From Vibrio coralliilyticus (GTDB lineage Bacteria; Pseudomonadota; Gammaproteobacteria; Enterobacterales; Vibrionaceae): a stretch of 64,000 bases of DNA. The DNA is taken from contig NZ_CP024627.1 of assembly GCF_024449095.1 (NCBI RefSeq), positions 434,001 to 498,000 of the forward strand, in the 5' to 3' direction. Below the pieces are notes generated by a model. That model saw only the letters and a list, made by a program, of their open reading frames with translations. It was not told where the DNA came from and did not search any database. Shown piece by piece: positions 1 through 8,317 of this stretch (within the stretch, counting starts at the first letter, position 1; each line of letters begins with the position of its first letter). Position numbers and translations under genes: made by a program.

Positions 1-50
1 AAGGCAAAGTCCTACCAGCCGTAGCTATGCTAGAAGAGCGCGCTAAGTAA
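1..50 (+). CDS. pgk: phosphoglycerate kinase, 3' end only
   Basis: The first 50 bases are the end of a reading frame cut by the window edge. In frame they read GKVLPAVAMLEERAK followed by TAA at 48-50, which I recognise as the C-terminus of bacterial phosphoglycerate kinase. Pgk makes ATP from 1,3-bisphosphoglycerate in glycolysis. pgk directly upstream of fbaA in the same orientation is the usual gammaproteobacterial order, which supports the call. Only about 15 residues are visible, so the assignment rests on this tail and on context. Confidence 0.85.
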   Translation, partial: GKVLPAVAMLEERAK

Positions 51-57
51 TTAAACC

Positions 58-86
58 AAAGCGGGGGAGTCTCTCCCGCTTTGTTG
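58..86 (+). terminator. pgk terminator
   Basis: The stem AAAGCGGG (58-65) pairs with CCCGCTTT (75-82), and a T/G-rich stretch follows. It lies eight bases after the pgk stop and separates pgk from fbaA transcription, at least partly. Confidence 0.75.
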
Positions 87-110
87 TTTGCTGCAAGTCA
101 CATTATTCTT

Positions 111-147
111 TGTTAGAATGGCGCACGTTGTGAGCAAACGTTTGCAA
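111..147 (+). promoter_or_regulatory. fbaA promoter with PurR-like palindrome
   Basis: An extended -10 element, TG-T-TAGAAT, lies at 111-119 with no good -35. Just downstream, 132-147 carries a palindrome with the core GCAAACGTTTGC (134-145), the form bound by LacI-family repressors such as PurR (consensus close to ACGCAAACGTTTGCGT). The box would sit at or just after the transcription start, a position that suits repression. The palindrome is seen directly. PurR as the binding protein is an inference, supported by similar boxes before serA and rpiA in this window. Confidence 0.5.
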
Positions 148-203
148 GAATTTAAACTTAACAAGTTTTATTTTTAAAACGACAGATAAATAGGATTACA
201 TCC

Positions 204-1280
204 ATGTCTAAGATCTTCGATTTCGTAAAACCAGGTGTTATCTCTGGTGATGACGTACAGAAAGTTTTTGAAGTAGCAAAAGAAAACAACTTTGCGCTTC
301 CAGCAGTAAACGTTGTTGGTACTGACTCAGTTAACGCAGTACTTGAAGCTGCAGCAAAAGTAAAAGCGCCTGTTGTTGTTCAGTTCTCTAACGGTGGTGC
401 CGCTTTCTTCGCTGGTAAAGGCCTAAAACTAGAAGGCCAAGGTGCTCAAATTCTTGGTGCTGTTGCTGGTGCTAAGTACGTTCACGCAGTCGCTGAATCT
501 TACGGTGTTCCAGTAATCCTACACACTGACCACGCAGCTAAGAAACTTCTACCATGGATCGACGGTCTTCTAGACGCAGGTGAAGAGTTCTTTGCTCAAA
601 CGGGTAAGCCACTATTCTCTTCTCACATGATCGATTTATCTGAAGAATCTCTAGAAGAGAACATCGAAATCTGTGCTAAATACCTAGAGCGCATGGCTAA
701 GATGAACATGACGCTAGAAATTGAACTAGGTTGTACTGGTGGTGAAGAAGACGGCGTTGATAACTCTGACATGGACGCTTCTGAGCTTTACACTTCTCCA
801 GAAGACGTTGCATACGCATACGAGAAATTAAGTGCAGTTAGCCCACGTTTCACTATCGCAGCATCTTTCGGTAACGTACACGGTGTTTACAAGCCAGGTA
901 ACGTTGTTCTAACTCCAACTATCCTACGTGACTCTCAAGCATACTGTGCAGAGAAGTTCGGTATCGCACCAAACGCTCTAAACTTCGTATTCCACGGTGG
1001 TTCTGGTTCTACTGAAGCTGAAATTCAAGAGTCTATCGGCTACGGTGTTATCAAAATGAACATCGATACTGATACTCAGTGGGCAACTTGGGATGGTATC
1101 CGTCAGTACGAAGCTGAAAACCGTGATTACCTACAAGGTCAAATCGGTAACCCAACAGGTGAAGATGCGCCAAACAAGAAGTACTACGATCCACGCGTAT
1201 GGCTACGTGCTGGTCAAGCTTCAATGGTAGCTCGTCTAGAGAAAGCATTTGCTGACCTAAACGCAGTAGACGTACTATAA
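204..1280 (+). CDS. fbaA: class II fructose-bisphosphate aldolase
   Basis: Zinc-dependent aldolase that cleaves fructose-1,6-bisphosphate to glyceraldehyde-3-phosphate and dihydroxyacetone phosphate, and runs in reverse in gluconeogenesis. The 358-residue length is normal for the E. coli FbaA type. Visible key residues are catalytic Asp109 in HTDHAAK, and zinc ligands His110, His226 (NVHGVYK) and His264 (FHGGSGS), at the same numbers I know for E. coli FbaA. The start ATG follows an AGGA-like ribosome site (TAGGATT). Codon use is strongly biased to a few codons, as in highly expressed genes. It lies downstream of pgk and ends at a strong terminator. Confidence 0.98.
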   Translation: MSKIFDFVKPGVISGDDVQKVFEVAKENNFALPAVNVVGTDSVNAVLEAAAKVKAPVVVQFSNGGAAFFAGKGLKLEGQGAQILGAVAGAKYVHAVAESYGVPVILHTDHAAKKLLPWIDGLLDAGEEFFAQTGKPLFSSHMIDLSEESLEENIEICAKYLERMAKMNMTLEIELGCTGGEEDGVDNSDMDASELYTSPEDVAYAYEKLSAVSPRFTIAASFGNVHGVYKPGNVVLTPTILRDSQAYCAEKFGIAPNALNFVFHGGSGSTEAEIQESIGYGVIKMNIDTDTQWATWDGIRQYEAENRDYLQGQIGNPTGEDAPNKKYYDPRVWLRAGQASMVARLEKAFADLNAVDVL

Positions 1281-1310
1281 TTCGTCTCAATTCAGCGCTC
1301 TGTTAATGCT

Positions 1311-1337
1311 AAAACCCGTTCTTAGAACGGGTTTTTT
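1311..1337 (+). terminator. fbaA terminator
   Basis: AAACCCGTTC and GAACGGGTTT form a 10-bp stem followed by a run of seven T, 31 bases after the fbaA stop. A classic intrinsic terminator. Confidence 0.92.
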
Positions 1338-1614
1338 TGTATTTAGTGATTTGTTTTATGAATGGGAGCGTGCGCACTAAAAATAATGGCGAAAAGATAA
1401 ACCATTGCGTATCTTGTAACGAGTCTATATCAGTTTGTTATAACCCTTTGTTTTTGCATTCTTTGCATAAACTTCACTTTATGTATTGTCATAACTGATA
1501 TATGGTGCCAAAAATCTGACTTATATCAGATGAGCAATAAGGGCACCATCGCCTATTCGTGATAGAAAGCAGTGTGATTCATAGGATCGCCAGAACTTGT
1601 AGAGGAAATATATT
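1338..1614 (+). other. fbaA-mscS intergenic region with nested inverted repeats
   Basis: No gene is visible here. The notable structure is a nested pair of inverted repeats: ATGGTGCC (1502-1509) with GGCACCAT (1542-1549), enclosing ATCTGA (1514-1519) with TCAGAT (1526-1531). It is not followed by a T-run, so it is not an obvious terminator. It lies about 65 bases before the mscS start and could be an operator or a 5' leader structure. The mscS ribosome site GAGGAAA is at about 1602. Confidence 0.5.
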
Positions 1615-2481
1615 ATGGCAGGAGAGTCGGTGGAGATTGAAACTCCATTAGTTGATGGCTTGGCGCAGGCTGAATCTTGGATTACCAATAATTCTGACTT
1701 GCTGATTCAGTATAGCGTGAATGTACTTGCAGCCATTCTTATTCTATTCATCGGTAATATTTTTACTAAGATGGTGGCGAACAGCGTTGCAAAGATGCTG
1801 AAAAAGAAAAATATGGATAAGGCGGTTATTGAATTTATCCATGGCTTGGTGCGCTACTTGTTGTTTGTGATTGTACTGATTGCGGCACTCAGCCGTATCG
1901 GTGTGCAGACCGCCTCTGTAGTTGCTGTTATCGGTGCGGCAGGCTTAGCGGTTGGTTTGGCGCTTCAGGGATCATTATCTAACTTTGCTGCTGGGGTACT
2001 GATTGTTGCTTTCCGTCCATTTAAATCTGGTGATTATGTCGAAATAGGTGGAGTAGCGGGTAGCGTTGAGTCTATCCAAATCTTCCAAACGGTTTTGAAA
2101 ACACCGGATAATAAAATGATTGTTGTCCCGAATGGTAGTGTAATTGGAGGCCCAATTACTAACTACTCGCGTCACGAAACTCGCCGTATTGATTTGGTAA
2201 TCGGAGTGTCTTATAACGCTGATTTGCAGAAAACCAAAGAGCTACTAACGAAGATTTGTGAGTCGGATGAGCGAATCCTTAAAGAACCTGCGATTCAGGT
2301 TGGTGTCCATACACTGGCAGACTCCTCGGTCAACTTCGTTGTTCGCCCATGGGTTAAAACTTCCGATTACTGGGGGGTGTATTTCGACCTAATGCAAGCT
2401 ATCAAAGAAGGTCTAGATAACGAAGGTATTGAAATTCCGTTCCCGCAGATGGATGTTCATTTAAATAAGGTTGAATCTTAA
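1615..2481 (+). CDS. mscS: small-conductance mechanosensitive channel
   Basis: Inner-membrane channel that opens when membrane tension rises and releases solutes during hypo-osmotic shock. The 288-residue length matches the MscS family. Three N-terminal transmembrane segments are visible at about residues 29-51, 66-90 and 98-125. The third is the Gly/Ala-rich pore helix (AAGLAVGLALQGSLSNFAAG). The soluble beta and alpha/beta vestibule domain follows (FRPFKSGDYVEIGG, PNGSVIGGPITNYS). The start ATG is preceded by AGAGGAAA at good spacing. mscS after fbaA is the usual order. The gene ends at a strong terminator shared with the convergent gene downstream. Confidence 0.96.
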   Translation: MAGESVEIETPLVDGLAQAESWITNNSDLLIQYSVNVLAAILILFIGNIFTKMVANSVAKMLKKKNMDKAVIEFIHGLVRYLLFVIVLIAALSRIGVQTASVVAVIGAAGLAVGLALQGSLSNFAAGVLIVAFRPFKSGDYVEIGGVAGSVESIQIFQTVLKTPDNKMIVVPNGSVIGGPITNYSRHETRRIDLVIGVSYNADLQKTKELLTKICESDERILKEPAIQVGVHTLADSSVNFVVRPWVKTSDYWGVYFDLMQAIKEGLDNEGIEIPFPQMDVHLNKVES

Positions 2482-2497
2482 TCGGTTTCATCTATGC

Positions 2498-2526
2498 AAA
2501 AGCGAGGCTTCTAGCCTCGCTTTTTA
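2498..2526. terminator. bidirectional terminator between mscS and the YbaK-like gene
   Basis: A perfect 12-bp stem, AAAAGCGAGGCT (2498-2509) and AGCCTCGCTTTT (2513-2524), has a 3-base loop, T-run on the plus side and A-run on the left. It serves mscS on the plus strand and probably the minus-strand gene, whose stop codon it overlaps. Confidence 0.92.
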
Positions 2527-3006
2527 CATTTCAGTGATGGAGTTTGGCAGAGCGTTAAGCAAAGTCGGCAGGACAGCCCCTTGAATACCTATGGTCCGTT
2601 CTGGGTAGCCGGGTGTATAGAGAATTTCAGGATGATGGTATAGCGAGCGATCGACTAGAATTTCGATACTTTCAGGCATCCCAAAGGGGCATACGGCACC
2701 GGGCATGCAACCGAGCTGCTGCATCATTTCTTCATCACTGCATATAGACGGGCGTTTTCCCAGTTTTTGTTTGATTGCTTTACTGTCTAAACGCGCATCT
2801 TTGTGAGTTAGAAATAGGGCGTGTCCAGCGCCTTTGAACTTAAGAAACAGACTCTTACTATGCGTACCTGTCCAACCTAGTTGCTCAGCGACGCGTAAAT
2901 CGGTGGCAAAATCTAGAATTGGCTCATGTCGCCACTCTTTGTATTGAACATTAAGCCGCTTAAGAAGTGCTGTATTGTATTGATAAATACTTTCAAGTCT
3001 ATCCAT
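2524..3006 (-). CDS. YbaK/aminoacyl-tRNA deacylase domain protein
   Basis: A 160-residue protein with the YbaK/ProX fold, which in known members hydrolyses mischarged aminoacyl-tRNA (for example Ala-tRNAPro). The visible family features are the SKSLFLKFKG strand, which carries the lysine usually conserved near the active site, and a Gly-rich segment (GCMPGAVCPFGM) resembling the family GxxxP loop. The ATG at 3006 lies 4 bases after the argO stop, so the two are co-transcribed and probably translationally coupled. Which tRNA it edits cannot be told from the sequence. A free-standing ProXp-ala-like enzyme is the likeliest role. A second, different family member lies at 36309. Confidence 0.8.
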   Translation of the reverse strand: MDRLESIYQYNTALLKRLNVQYKEWRHEPILDFATDLRVAEQLGWTGTHSKSLFLKFKGAGHALFLTHKDARLDSKAIKQKLGKRPSICSDEEMMQQLGCMPGAVCPFGMPESIEILVDRSLYHHPEILYTPGYPERTIGIQGAVLPTLLNALPNSITEM

Positions 3007-3010
3007 GTTG

Positions 3011-3640
3011 CTATCCGTGTTGAGCTATTAATTCGTTGATCAGCATGAATGCGATGGAGAACATCATTAGTGCTATCGCAATGTCTATCCCTTGTTTTAC
3101 TTTTGGTTTTGACAGTGTCGGACCAAGTTTAGCTGCGCCTATCGATAAGGTATAGAACCACACGAATGAGGCCAAGCTCGTGCCAAGTGCAAAGGCAATT
3201 CGGTCTTGTCCTTCGAACTGACCACCGATTGAACCTAGGATGACGACAGTATCAAGATACAGGTGTGGGTTGAGTACTGTGACAGCTAATGCCCCAAGGA
3301 TCACAGCACGACGGCCGCGAGCAGTCACCTGATGTATTGACTCTGACATCTGGTCACTTTGTCGTGCACTTTTGAGTGAAAGTAAGCCATAGAAGGTCAA
3401 AAATGCAATACCGCCCAGAGTCACTACGGTCAGTAGCGTTTCGTTTTGTGATAACAAAGCTCCACCACCGAAAACACCGAGTGAGATGAATATCACATCG
3501 AGAACACTACAAATAGTTGCGGTGGTTAAGTGATGGTTTCTCTTAATACCTTGATTAAGAACGTAAGCGTTCTGTGCGCCAATAGGAATGATCATGCTGG
3601 CACCGAGCCCAAAGCCTTGTAATAACACCCATAAGTTCAC
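3011..3640 (-). CDS. argO: LysE/ArgO-family arginine exporter
   Basis: Inner-membrane exporter of basic amino acids, mainly arginine. At 209 residues it has the normal ArgO length, with about six hydrophobic segments and the family N-terminal motif around PIGAQNAYVLNQG. It is divergent from argP, which encodes its known LysR activator; argP-argO divergence is the established E. coli arrangement. In the roughly 110-bp shared region between 3641 and 3752, ArgP would be expected to bind, though I cannot mark an exact site. It is the first gene of a two-gene operon with the YbaK-like gene. Confidence 0.94.
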   Translation of the reverse strand: MNLWVLLQGFGLGASMIIPIGAQNAYVLNQGIKRNHHLTTATICSVLDVIFISLGVFGGGALLSQNETLLTVVTLGGIAFLTFYGLLSLKSARQSDQMSESIHQVTARGRRAVILGALAVTVLNPHLYLDTVVILGSIGGQFEGQDRIAFALGTSLASFVWFYTLSIGAAKLGPTLSKPKVKQGIDIAIALMMFSIAFMLINELIAQHG

Positions 3641-3752
3641 GTTTTTCTCTCCAAGTGAGCTGACAATTTGAGTGTTGAGAATAGAGACAGTAAAGTTATA
3701 AGTATAATTAATGATTTTAATCTATTATCAGTTTTTCTTATTAGGTAGGGCG

Positions 3753-4649
3753 ATGCGAGGATTAGATTACAAATGGATTGAAGCTCTTGAATCTGTGGTC
3801 ACTCAAGGTAGCTTTGAACGAGCGGCAGAATCGCTCTACATTTCTCAGTCTGCGGTATCACAACGCATTAAACAGCTCGAAAAATTTCTCGCTCAGCCAG
3901 TACTCGTCCGTGAGCAGCCGCCTCGCGCGACTGTAGTTGGTAAAAAGCTGCTGGGCCTTTACCATAGGGTACAATTGCTAGAAAGTGAGCTGGTTCCAGA
4001 ATTAACCAATAGTGATTCAGAGCGGCCACTCGCGATTTCTATTGCTACCAATGCCGATAGTTTGGCTACTTGGTTACTACCGTCATTACAGCAGGTACTA
4101 ACCACTCGTAACATTGAGCTTAGGCTTGCTGTGCTTAATGAGGTTAGAGCGATAGAAAAGCTGAAAAGTGGTGAAGTCACAGGATCGATCAGCCTAGAAT
4201 CAAGACCGATTCCTGGCTGTCAGGCTGATTACCTTGGTCGGGTCGATTATGTCTGTGTAGCGAATCCACAGTTCGTTGCGCGTTATTTTTCTCATGGTGT
4301 AAATTATGACTCTTTGCTTCAAGCCCCAGCCGTAGCCTACGATCAACATGATGAACAGCATCAGCAATTTCTCAAAGAACACTTTAATATTTTGCCAGAC
4401 AACGTGAGAACACATCGAGTAGCCAGTTCTGAAGCGTTCGTGAAAATGGCTGTTGCAGGAGTGGCATATTGCTTGATCCCCAGCTTCCAAATTAAACGCG
4501 AGCTGGAGGAGGGGACTTTAGTTGATATATTACCTGGCTTCTTAAGCTCTTATCGCATCTATTGGCATCACTGGCAGTTAGAGTCTGGTGTGTTGGAAGA
4601 AGTCACGCAAGCCATTGTCACTTATGCGAAAAAGGTATTATCGAGTTAG
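3753..4649 (+). CDS. argP: LysR-family regulator ArgP
   Basis: LysR-type transcription factor that in E. coli activates argO in response to arginine and is blocked by lysine. The N-terminal helix-turn-helix is clear ([19 protein letters not shown], about residues 17-36). The C-terminal co-inducer domain fills the rest. An in-frame ATG exists further upstream at 3711. I chose the ATG at 3753 because the protein then begins [13 protein letters not shown], as in the family, gives 298 residues (normal length), and is preceded by GGTAGGG. Confidence 0.93.
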   Translation: MRGLDYKWIEALESVVTQGSFERAAESLYISQSAVSQRIKQLEKFLAQPVLVREQPPRATVVGKKLLGLYHRVQLLESELVPELTNSDSERPLAISIATNADSLATWLLPSLQQVLTTRNIELRLAVLNEVRAIEKLKSGEVTGSISLESRPIPGCQADYLGRVDYVCVANPQFVARYFSHGVNYDSLLQAPAVAYDQHDEQHQQFLKEHFNILPDNVRTHRVASSEAFVKMAVAGVAYCLIPSFQIKRELEEGTLVDILPGFLSSYRIYWHHWQLESGVLEEVTQAIVTYAKKVLSS

Positions 4650-4745
4650 TGCTTGGTCAAAGTTATGTCAGAACACGGAACAAGGCTCCTCAATTAGTAT
4701 CTAAACGCTATGATGTATGTAACTAGTTAAATAAGGTGAACAATA

Positions 4746-5438
4746 ATGAAGAGAGTTTCTAGCCTAGCGATTGCTGTTTCAGGCTTAGTGAGTATCGGTG
4801 CTTATGCGGATACACCTAACTTCCCGCACCTAGCAACGACCGGTTATGGTGAAGTCGTAGCAAAGCCAGACATGGCTAAATTTACAGTTCGTGTGGTGGA
4901 AACCACAATGACGGCAGAGCAAGCTAAGCAGACGGTGGATAAAGTTGTCTCTGACTTTTTGTCTGAGCTGAAAGATGAAGGCATGAGTGCGGATAACATC
5001 ACGAGTTCTAACCTTTATATCTCTCCTCAATACCATTACCCGAAAGATGGCAAACCTGAGCTGGTAGGCTATCGTGCATCGAGAACGGTCAACGTGACGG
5101 TTGATGAGTTAGCTAATCTTAATCAGTACCTAGATATTGCGTTGAACTCCGGTATCAATCAGGTAGAAAATATTCAATTAAAGGTCAAAGAGCAGGCTAA
5201 GTACCAAGAACAAGCGCGTCAAGCGGCCATTAAGGACGCTAACAGCAAGGCTGAGTCATTAGCTTCTGGTTTTGGTAAAGATATCAATGGCGTATGGCGA
5301 ATCGATTATAATATGCCAAGTTCTCAGCCCGTCCTCATGCGTTCTATGGCGATGGATGCGAAAGCGGAGTCTAATACCTACCAAGATTCAACAATTGTGA
5401 TTCGTGATCGAGTTGACGTCATTTACCAGTTAGATTAA
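4746..5438 (+). CDS. yggE: periplasmic SIMPL-domain protein (YggE)
   Basis: A 230-residue SIMPL/DUF541 protein with a signal peptide (residues 1-21, cleavage after AYA) and thus probably periplasmic. The SIMPL domain starts at GYGEVVAKPDMAKF, the conserved entry to this family. E. coli YggE has been linked to lower oxidative stress, but its biochemical role is unknown. Its place near argO/argP and mscS matches the E. coli neighbourhood. The ATG follows AAGGTG at good spacing. The exact function remains open. Confidence 0.9.
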   Translation: MKRVSSLAIAVSGLVSIGAYADTPNFPHLATTGYGEVVAKPDMAKFTVRVVETTMTAEQAKQTVDKVVSDFLSELKDEGMSADNITSSNLYISPQYHYPKDGKPELVGYRASRTVNVTVDELANLNQYLDIALNSGINQVENIQLKVKEQAKYQEQARQAAIKDANSKAESLASGFGKDINGVWRIDYNMPSSQPVLMRSMAMDAKAESNTYQDSTIVIRDRVDVIYQLD

Positions 5439-5444
5439 CCATCA

Positions 5445-5480
5445 AAAGCGCCTTTTTTAGTAATAACTAAGGCGCTTTAT
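5445..5480 (+). terminator. hairpin after yggE
   Basis: AAAGCGCC (5445-5452) pairs with GGCGCTTT (5471-5478), and inner TTAG/CTAA extends the stem. The tail is only weakly T-rich, so termination may be partial. Confidence 0.55.
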
Positions 5481-5567
5481 AAAATTATCAATTGCCGTTC
5501 GGGTTATTCTTAACCACTTTTTTATTCGGTGATATACTGCCCCGCCTTCGATTTAGGAGCAGTGGTA

Positions 5568-7454
5568 GTGAGACAACAAAAAAACATCTTTTGGCACTTG
5601 TGCATTACCACTATTGTGTTGGTGTCAGTGGTGCTTGCTTACTATGCCCAGCGCTACCAAACCCTCCAAAAAGACACAGTCGAGTTAACAGCTAAGCAGG
5701 CCATGCATCAATTGGCCTACAGTGAGCGTGAATATCAGGGTGTCCGCAGTCAGTTTGTTTCCATTATTAAACTTCTTTCGCATAGTCGAAGTTTGTACGA
5801 TTATATCTTAGTGCCGAATGATGATAATCGTCAGGTGGTGGAAGAAATTTGGTCATCGGTTGCTATTAACCAAAAATGGTATACCCAAATTCGTTTCCTT
5901 GATAATTCTGGCTATGAGAAACTCAGACTTAACTACTTACTGAGTGGCAATCGCGCCAGCATTGTAGACCAACTGCAAGACAAATCGCATCGTGGTTATT
6001 TCCGCTACGCTCAACAGCTGAAAGATGATCAGATTGGTGCATGGGGCATTGACCTCGAGATGGAAAATGGCGAACTGGTTTATCCTTATAAACCCGCCTT
6101 GCGTTTGATCACGCCCGTTGAAGTTGGAGAAGAACGAGTAGGTTATTTGATCCTCAATATTGATGTTTGGTATCTGAGCTCTCGTCTTAACTATTCGCCT
6201 GATGACTTCTTTCGTCCAGAGCTTGTTGGCGAAAAAGGTTTTTACTCGGTGAGTGACGATCCGAGTAAATTATTTGGTAATTTATTAGCCAGTCGTAGTC
6301 AGCATAACTTAGCGAGTCTCTACCCTAAGACTTGGCAAACCATGCAAACGAAAAAGTCGGGTTATGTGATAGAAAATGATCATCTGGTGGTATTCAATCT
6401 ACTGCAGATATCCCCTCGCCATAAATTGTATCTGGTAATCGATTTAAGTCGTGACGAGCTCAAAGCCCGCAGTGAAAGAGACTACCAGTTGTTAGTAAAA
6501 GAAGCTTCGATTGTACTGCTGGTGGTGCTCGCTTTTACGATTCCTGCAACCTGTATCTTGGTTTACTATCGCAAACGCAGCCTTGAAAGTCAGCTAGCCA
6601 GAGCTGCACTAAGTGGTATGTCAGCCGTGGTGATCTCAGACAAGCGCCACCGAGTCGTGCTTGTTAATCATGAGTTTGAAAAGCTGACAGGTTATCGCCA
6701 AAAAGAGATCTCCTCCAAAAATATAATTCAAACATTGGTAGGAGAGAAGACGTTTGCTTCCATGCTTGCTTTGTTCAACAAAGCGACTTCTAGCCAAACG
6801 TGGGAGGATGAAGTCAGCATTGAGAATCCCAAAACAGGCTCTAAGGTGACAGCAATAATGCGAGTGCAGTGTGTGTTGGCGAAAGGAAAAAAAGTCAGTT
6901 ACTACATTACCTCGCTGGTGGATATTTCAGAGCGTAAGGAACTTGAAGAGCGTTTACGTATTTTGAGTGAGAAGGATGAATTGACGCAGCTCTGGAATCG
7001 CCGGAAATTTGAGCAAGAACTGCGCCGCAGTGCCAAGTTAACGCAACGCTACCCTAAGGTGCAGGACACTTGCTTGGCGTTACTGGATATTGACTTCTTT
7101 AAGCGAGTTAATGATGAGCAAGGTCATGATGAAGGTGACAGAGTGATAAGCCGTGTAGGCGCTATTATTATTGAGACCTTGCGTGAGACGGATTTTATTG
7201 CTCGTATTGGCGGTGAAGAGTTCGCGATTATCATGCCGCATAGCAGTATTGATGAAGCAGAGCAGGCGCTGAACCGGGTGCGAGTCGCGGTTGAAATAGC
7301 TTCAGATGTCCCTGTCACTGTCAGTGTTGGGTTGACGGATCTGACGGCAGATAGCACTCGCTGTTATAAATGTGCAGATATTGCTCTGTACGAGTCTAAG
7401 ACGCTAGGGCGAAATCGAGTCTCTGTGTGTAAAAGCAGTGATGAGATTGCTTAA
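5568..7454 (+). CDS. membrane PAS-GGDEF diguanylate cyclase
   Basis: Predicted inner-membrane enzyme making cyclic di-GMP from GTP. The order is: TM1 (about residues 7-27), a large periplasmic sensor region (about 30-305, CACHE-like by size and position), TM2 (about 310-332), a PAS domain (about 340-460, with VVISDKRHRVVLVNHEFEKL), then a GGDEF domain. The active-site loop reads GGEEF at 548-552. An RxxD inhibitory site (RETD, 539-542) sits five residues before it, so the enzyme should be active and subject to product feedback. I chose the GTG at 5568 because AGGAG lies 8 bases upstream; a longer frame opens at 5529. The ligand is unknown. Confidence 0.9.
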   Translation: MRQQKNIFWHLCITTIVLVSVVLAYYAQRYQTLQKDTVELTAKQAMHQLAYSEREYQGVRSQFVSIIKLLSHSRSLYDYILVPNDDNRQVVEEIWSSVAINQKWYTQIRFLDNSGYEKLRLNYLLSGNRASIVDQLQDKSHRGYFRYAQQLKDDQIGAWGIDLEMENGELVYPYKPALRLITPVEVGEERVGYLILNIDVWYLSSRLNYSPDDFFRPELVGEKGFYSVSDDPSKLFGNLLASRSQHNLASLYPKTWQTMQTKKSGYVIENDHLVVFNLLQISPRHKLYLVIDLSRDELKARSERDYQLLVKEASIVLLVVLAFTIPATCILVYYRKRSLESQLARAALSGMSAVVISDKRHRVVLVNHEFEKLTGYRQKEISSKNIIQTLVGEKTFASMLALFNKATSSQTWEDEVSIENPKTGSKVTAIMRVQCVLAKGKKVSYYITSLVDISERKELEERLRILSEKDELTQLWNRRKFEQELRRSAKLTQRYPKVQDTCLALLDIDFFKRVNDEQGHDEGDRVISRVGAIIIETLRETDFIARIGGEEFAIIMPHSSIDEAEQALNRVRVAVEIASDVPVTVSVGLTDLTADSTRCYKCADIALYESKTLGRNRVSVCKSSDEIA

Positions 7455-7455
7455 A

Positions 7456-7485
7456 AAATCGAGCCGAGGCTCGATTTCTCTTTTC
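7456..7485. terminator. terminator between the diguanylate cyclase and the GntR gene
   Basis: A 9-bp stem, AAATCGAGC (7456-7464) and GCTCGATTT (7469-7477), is followed by TCTCTTTT. It lies between convergent genes and has an A-rich left flank, so it may work in both directions. Confidence 0.85.
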
Positions 7486-7489
7486 AGGA

Positions 7490-8149
7490 TTAAGCCGCGT
7501 GCTCAATGGTGGTTTGGATTTGTTCCATTGAACGATGAAGGTGACGATCAAATTGCTCGGCAGCTTGTTCTGTATCTTTGGCCAGTACCAACTTCATGAT
7601 TTTCTCACACTCATCGATTTCAAATTGACGTGGGTCTAGTCCGTTGTTACGCGCAAAGTAGCGATAACGCTTAATTTGGTTTATAAGATCTGTGAAAAAC
7701 TCAAACATATTGCGTGAATTGGCACCTTCGAGCAGAGCGATATGGAATTGATGCAGACGCTCTTCCCATTCTTTCCAGTCGAATTCATCATTGGTTAGGC
7801 TGACTCGCGATAACTTATGAAATGATGTTAGCACTTCCAGCTCCCACTCTTCTCCTCCTGAACGAATCGATTTTTTCAACAATACGGCGGCGACAGTGCG
7901 TAGGCTTTCGTAGAGATCAGCCAGTTCATCAACACATACTGGCGACACCCAACAGCCCTTTTGTGGCTCTAAGCTGACATACTTCGTCCATGAGAGTTGC
8001 ACAAGTGCTTCTCTGATTGGTGAGGCCCCTACGCGGTATCGGTTTTTTAGATCTGCGACAACAAGCTTTTGGTTTGGTTTGAGCTCACCACTTAGGATGT
8101 CTTGGTAGATCATTTTCGAGACTTTATCAGTCAACGTTGGGCTAGACAC
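7490..8149 (-). CDS. GntR/FCD-family transcriptional regulator
   Basis: A 219-residue regulator with a GntR winged-helix N-terminus (about residues 1-70, RYRVGASPIREALVQL) and an FCD ligand-binding C-terminus (about 85-210). The FCD metal-ligand pattern appears plausible (FHIALLEG, then RYRYFAR and FDRHLHRSM). The start is a GTG with GAGGAAAGG just upstream. A shorter ATG start would cut into the DNA-binding domain. A CsiR-like role is possible, but the effector and targets cannot be read from the sequence. An inverted repeat over its promoter suggests autoregulation. Confidence 0.85.
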   Translation of the reverse strand: MSSPTLTDKVSKMIYQDILSGELKPNQKLVVADLKNRYRVGASPIREALVQLSWTKYVSLEPQKGCWVSPVCVDELADLYESLRTVAAVLLKKSIRSGGEEWELEVLTSFHKLSRVSLTNDEFDWKEWEERLHQFHIALLEGANSRNMFEFFTDLINQIKRYRYFARNNGLDPRQFEIDECEKIMKLVLAKDTEQAAEQFDRHLHRSMEQIQTTIEHAA

Positions 8150-8173
8150 TTTCCTTTCCTCATATGCATAAAT

Positions 8174-8196
8174 ACCGCGTTATATAAAACCGCGGT
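8174..8196 (-). promoter_or_regulatory. inverted repeat over the GntR-gene promoter
   Basis: ACCGCG (8174-8179) and CGCGGT (8191-8196) form an inverted repeat. Between them, on the minus strand, is a TATATAA sequence that could be the -10 element of the GntR gene. A repressor bound here would block the promoter, so this is a candidate autoregulatory operator. Both promoter and operator are inferred. Confidence 0.4.
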
Positions 8197-8264
8197 GAAT
8201 TTAATGGTACGCAATACTTTGATTGATAATACAGCGTGCTGAATAGTGAGACAAGGGGAGGGGA

Positions 8265-8292
8265 TAAAAAAAGAGGGCTAGAGCCCTCTTTT
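8265..8292 (-). terminator. pykF terminator
   Basis: A perfect 11-bp stem, AAAAGAGGGCT (8269-8279) and AGCCCTCTTTT (8282-8292), lies just beyond the pykF stop. On the minus strand it is followed by a U-run (complement of the A-run at 8265-8270). Confidence 0.92.
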
Positions 8293-8317
8293 ATAAATAT
8301 GAATTTTTATTCAGTTC

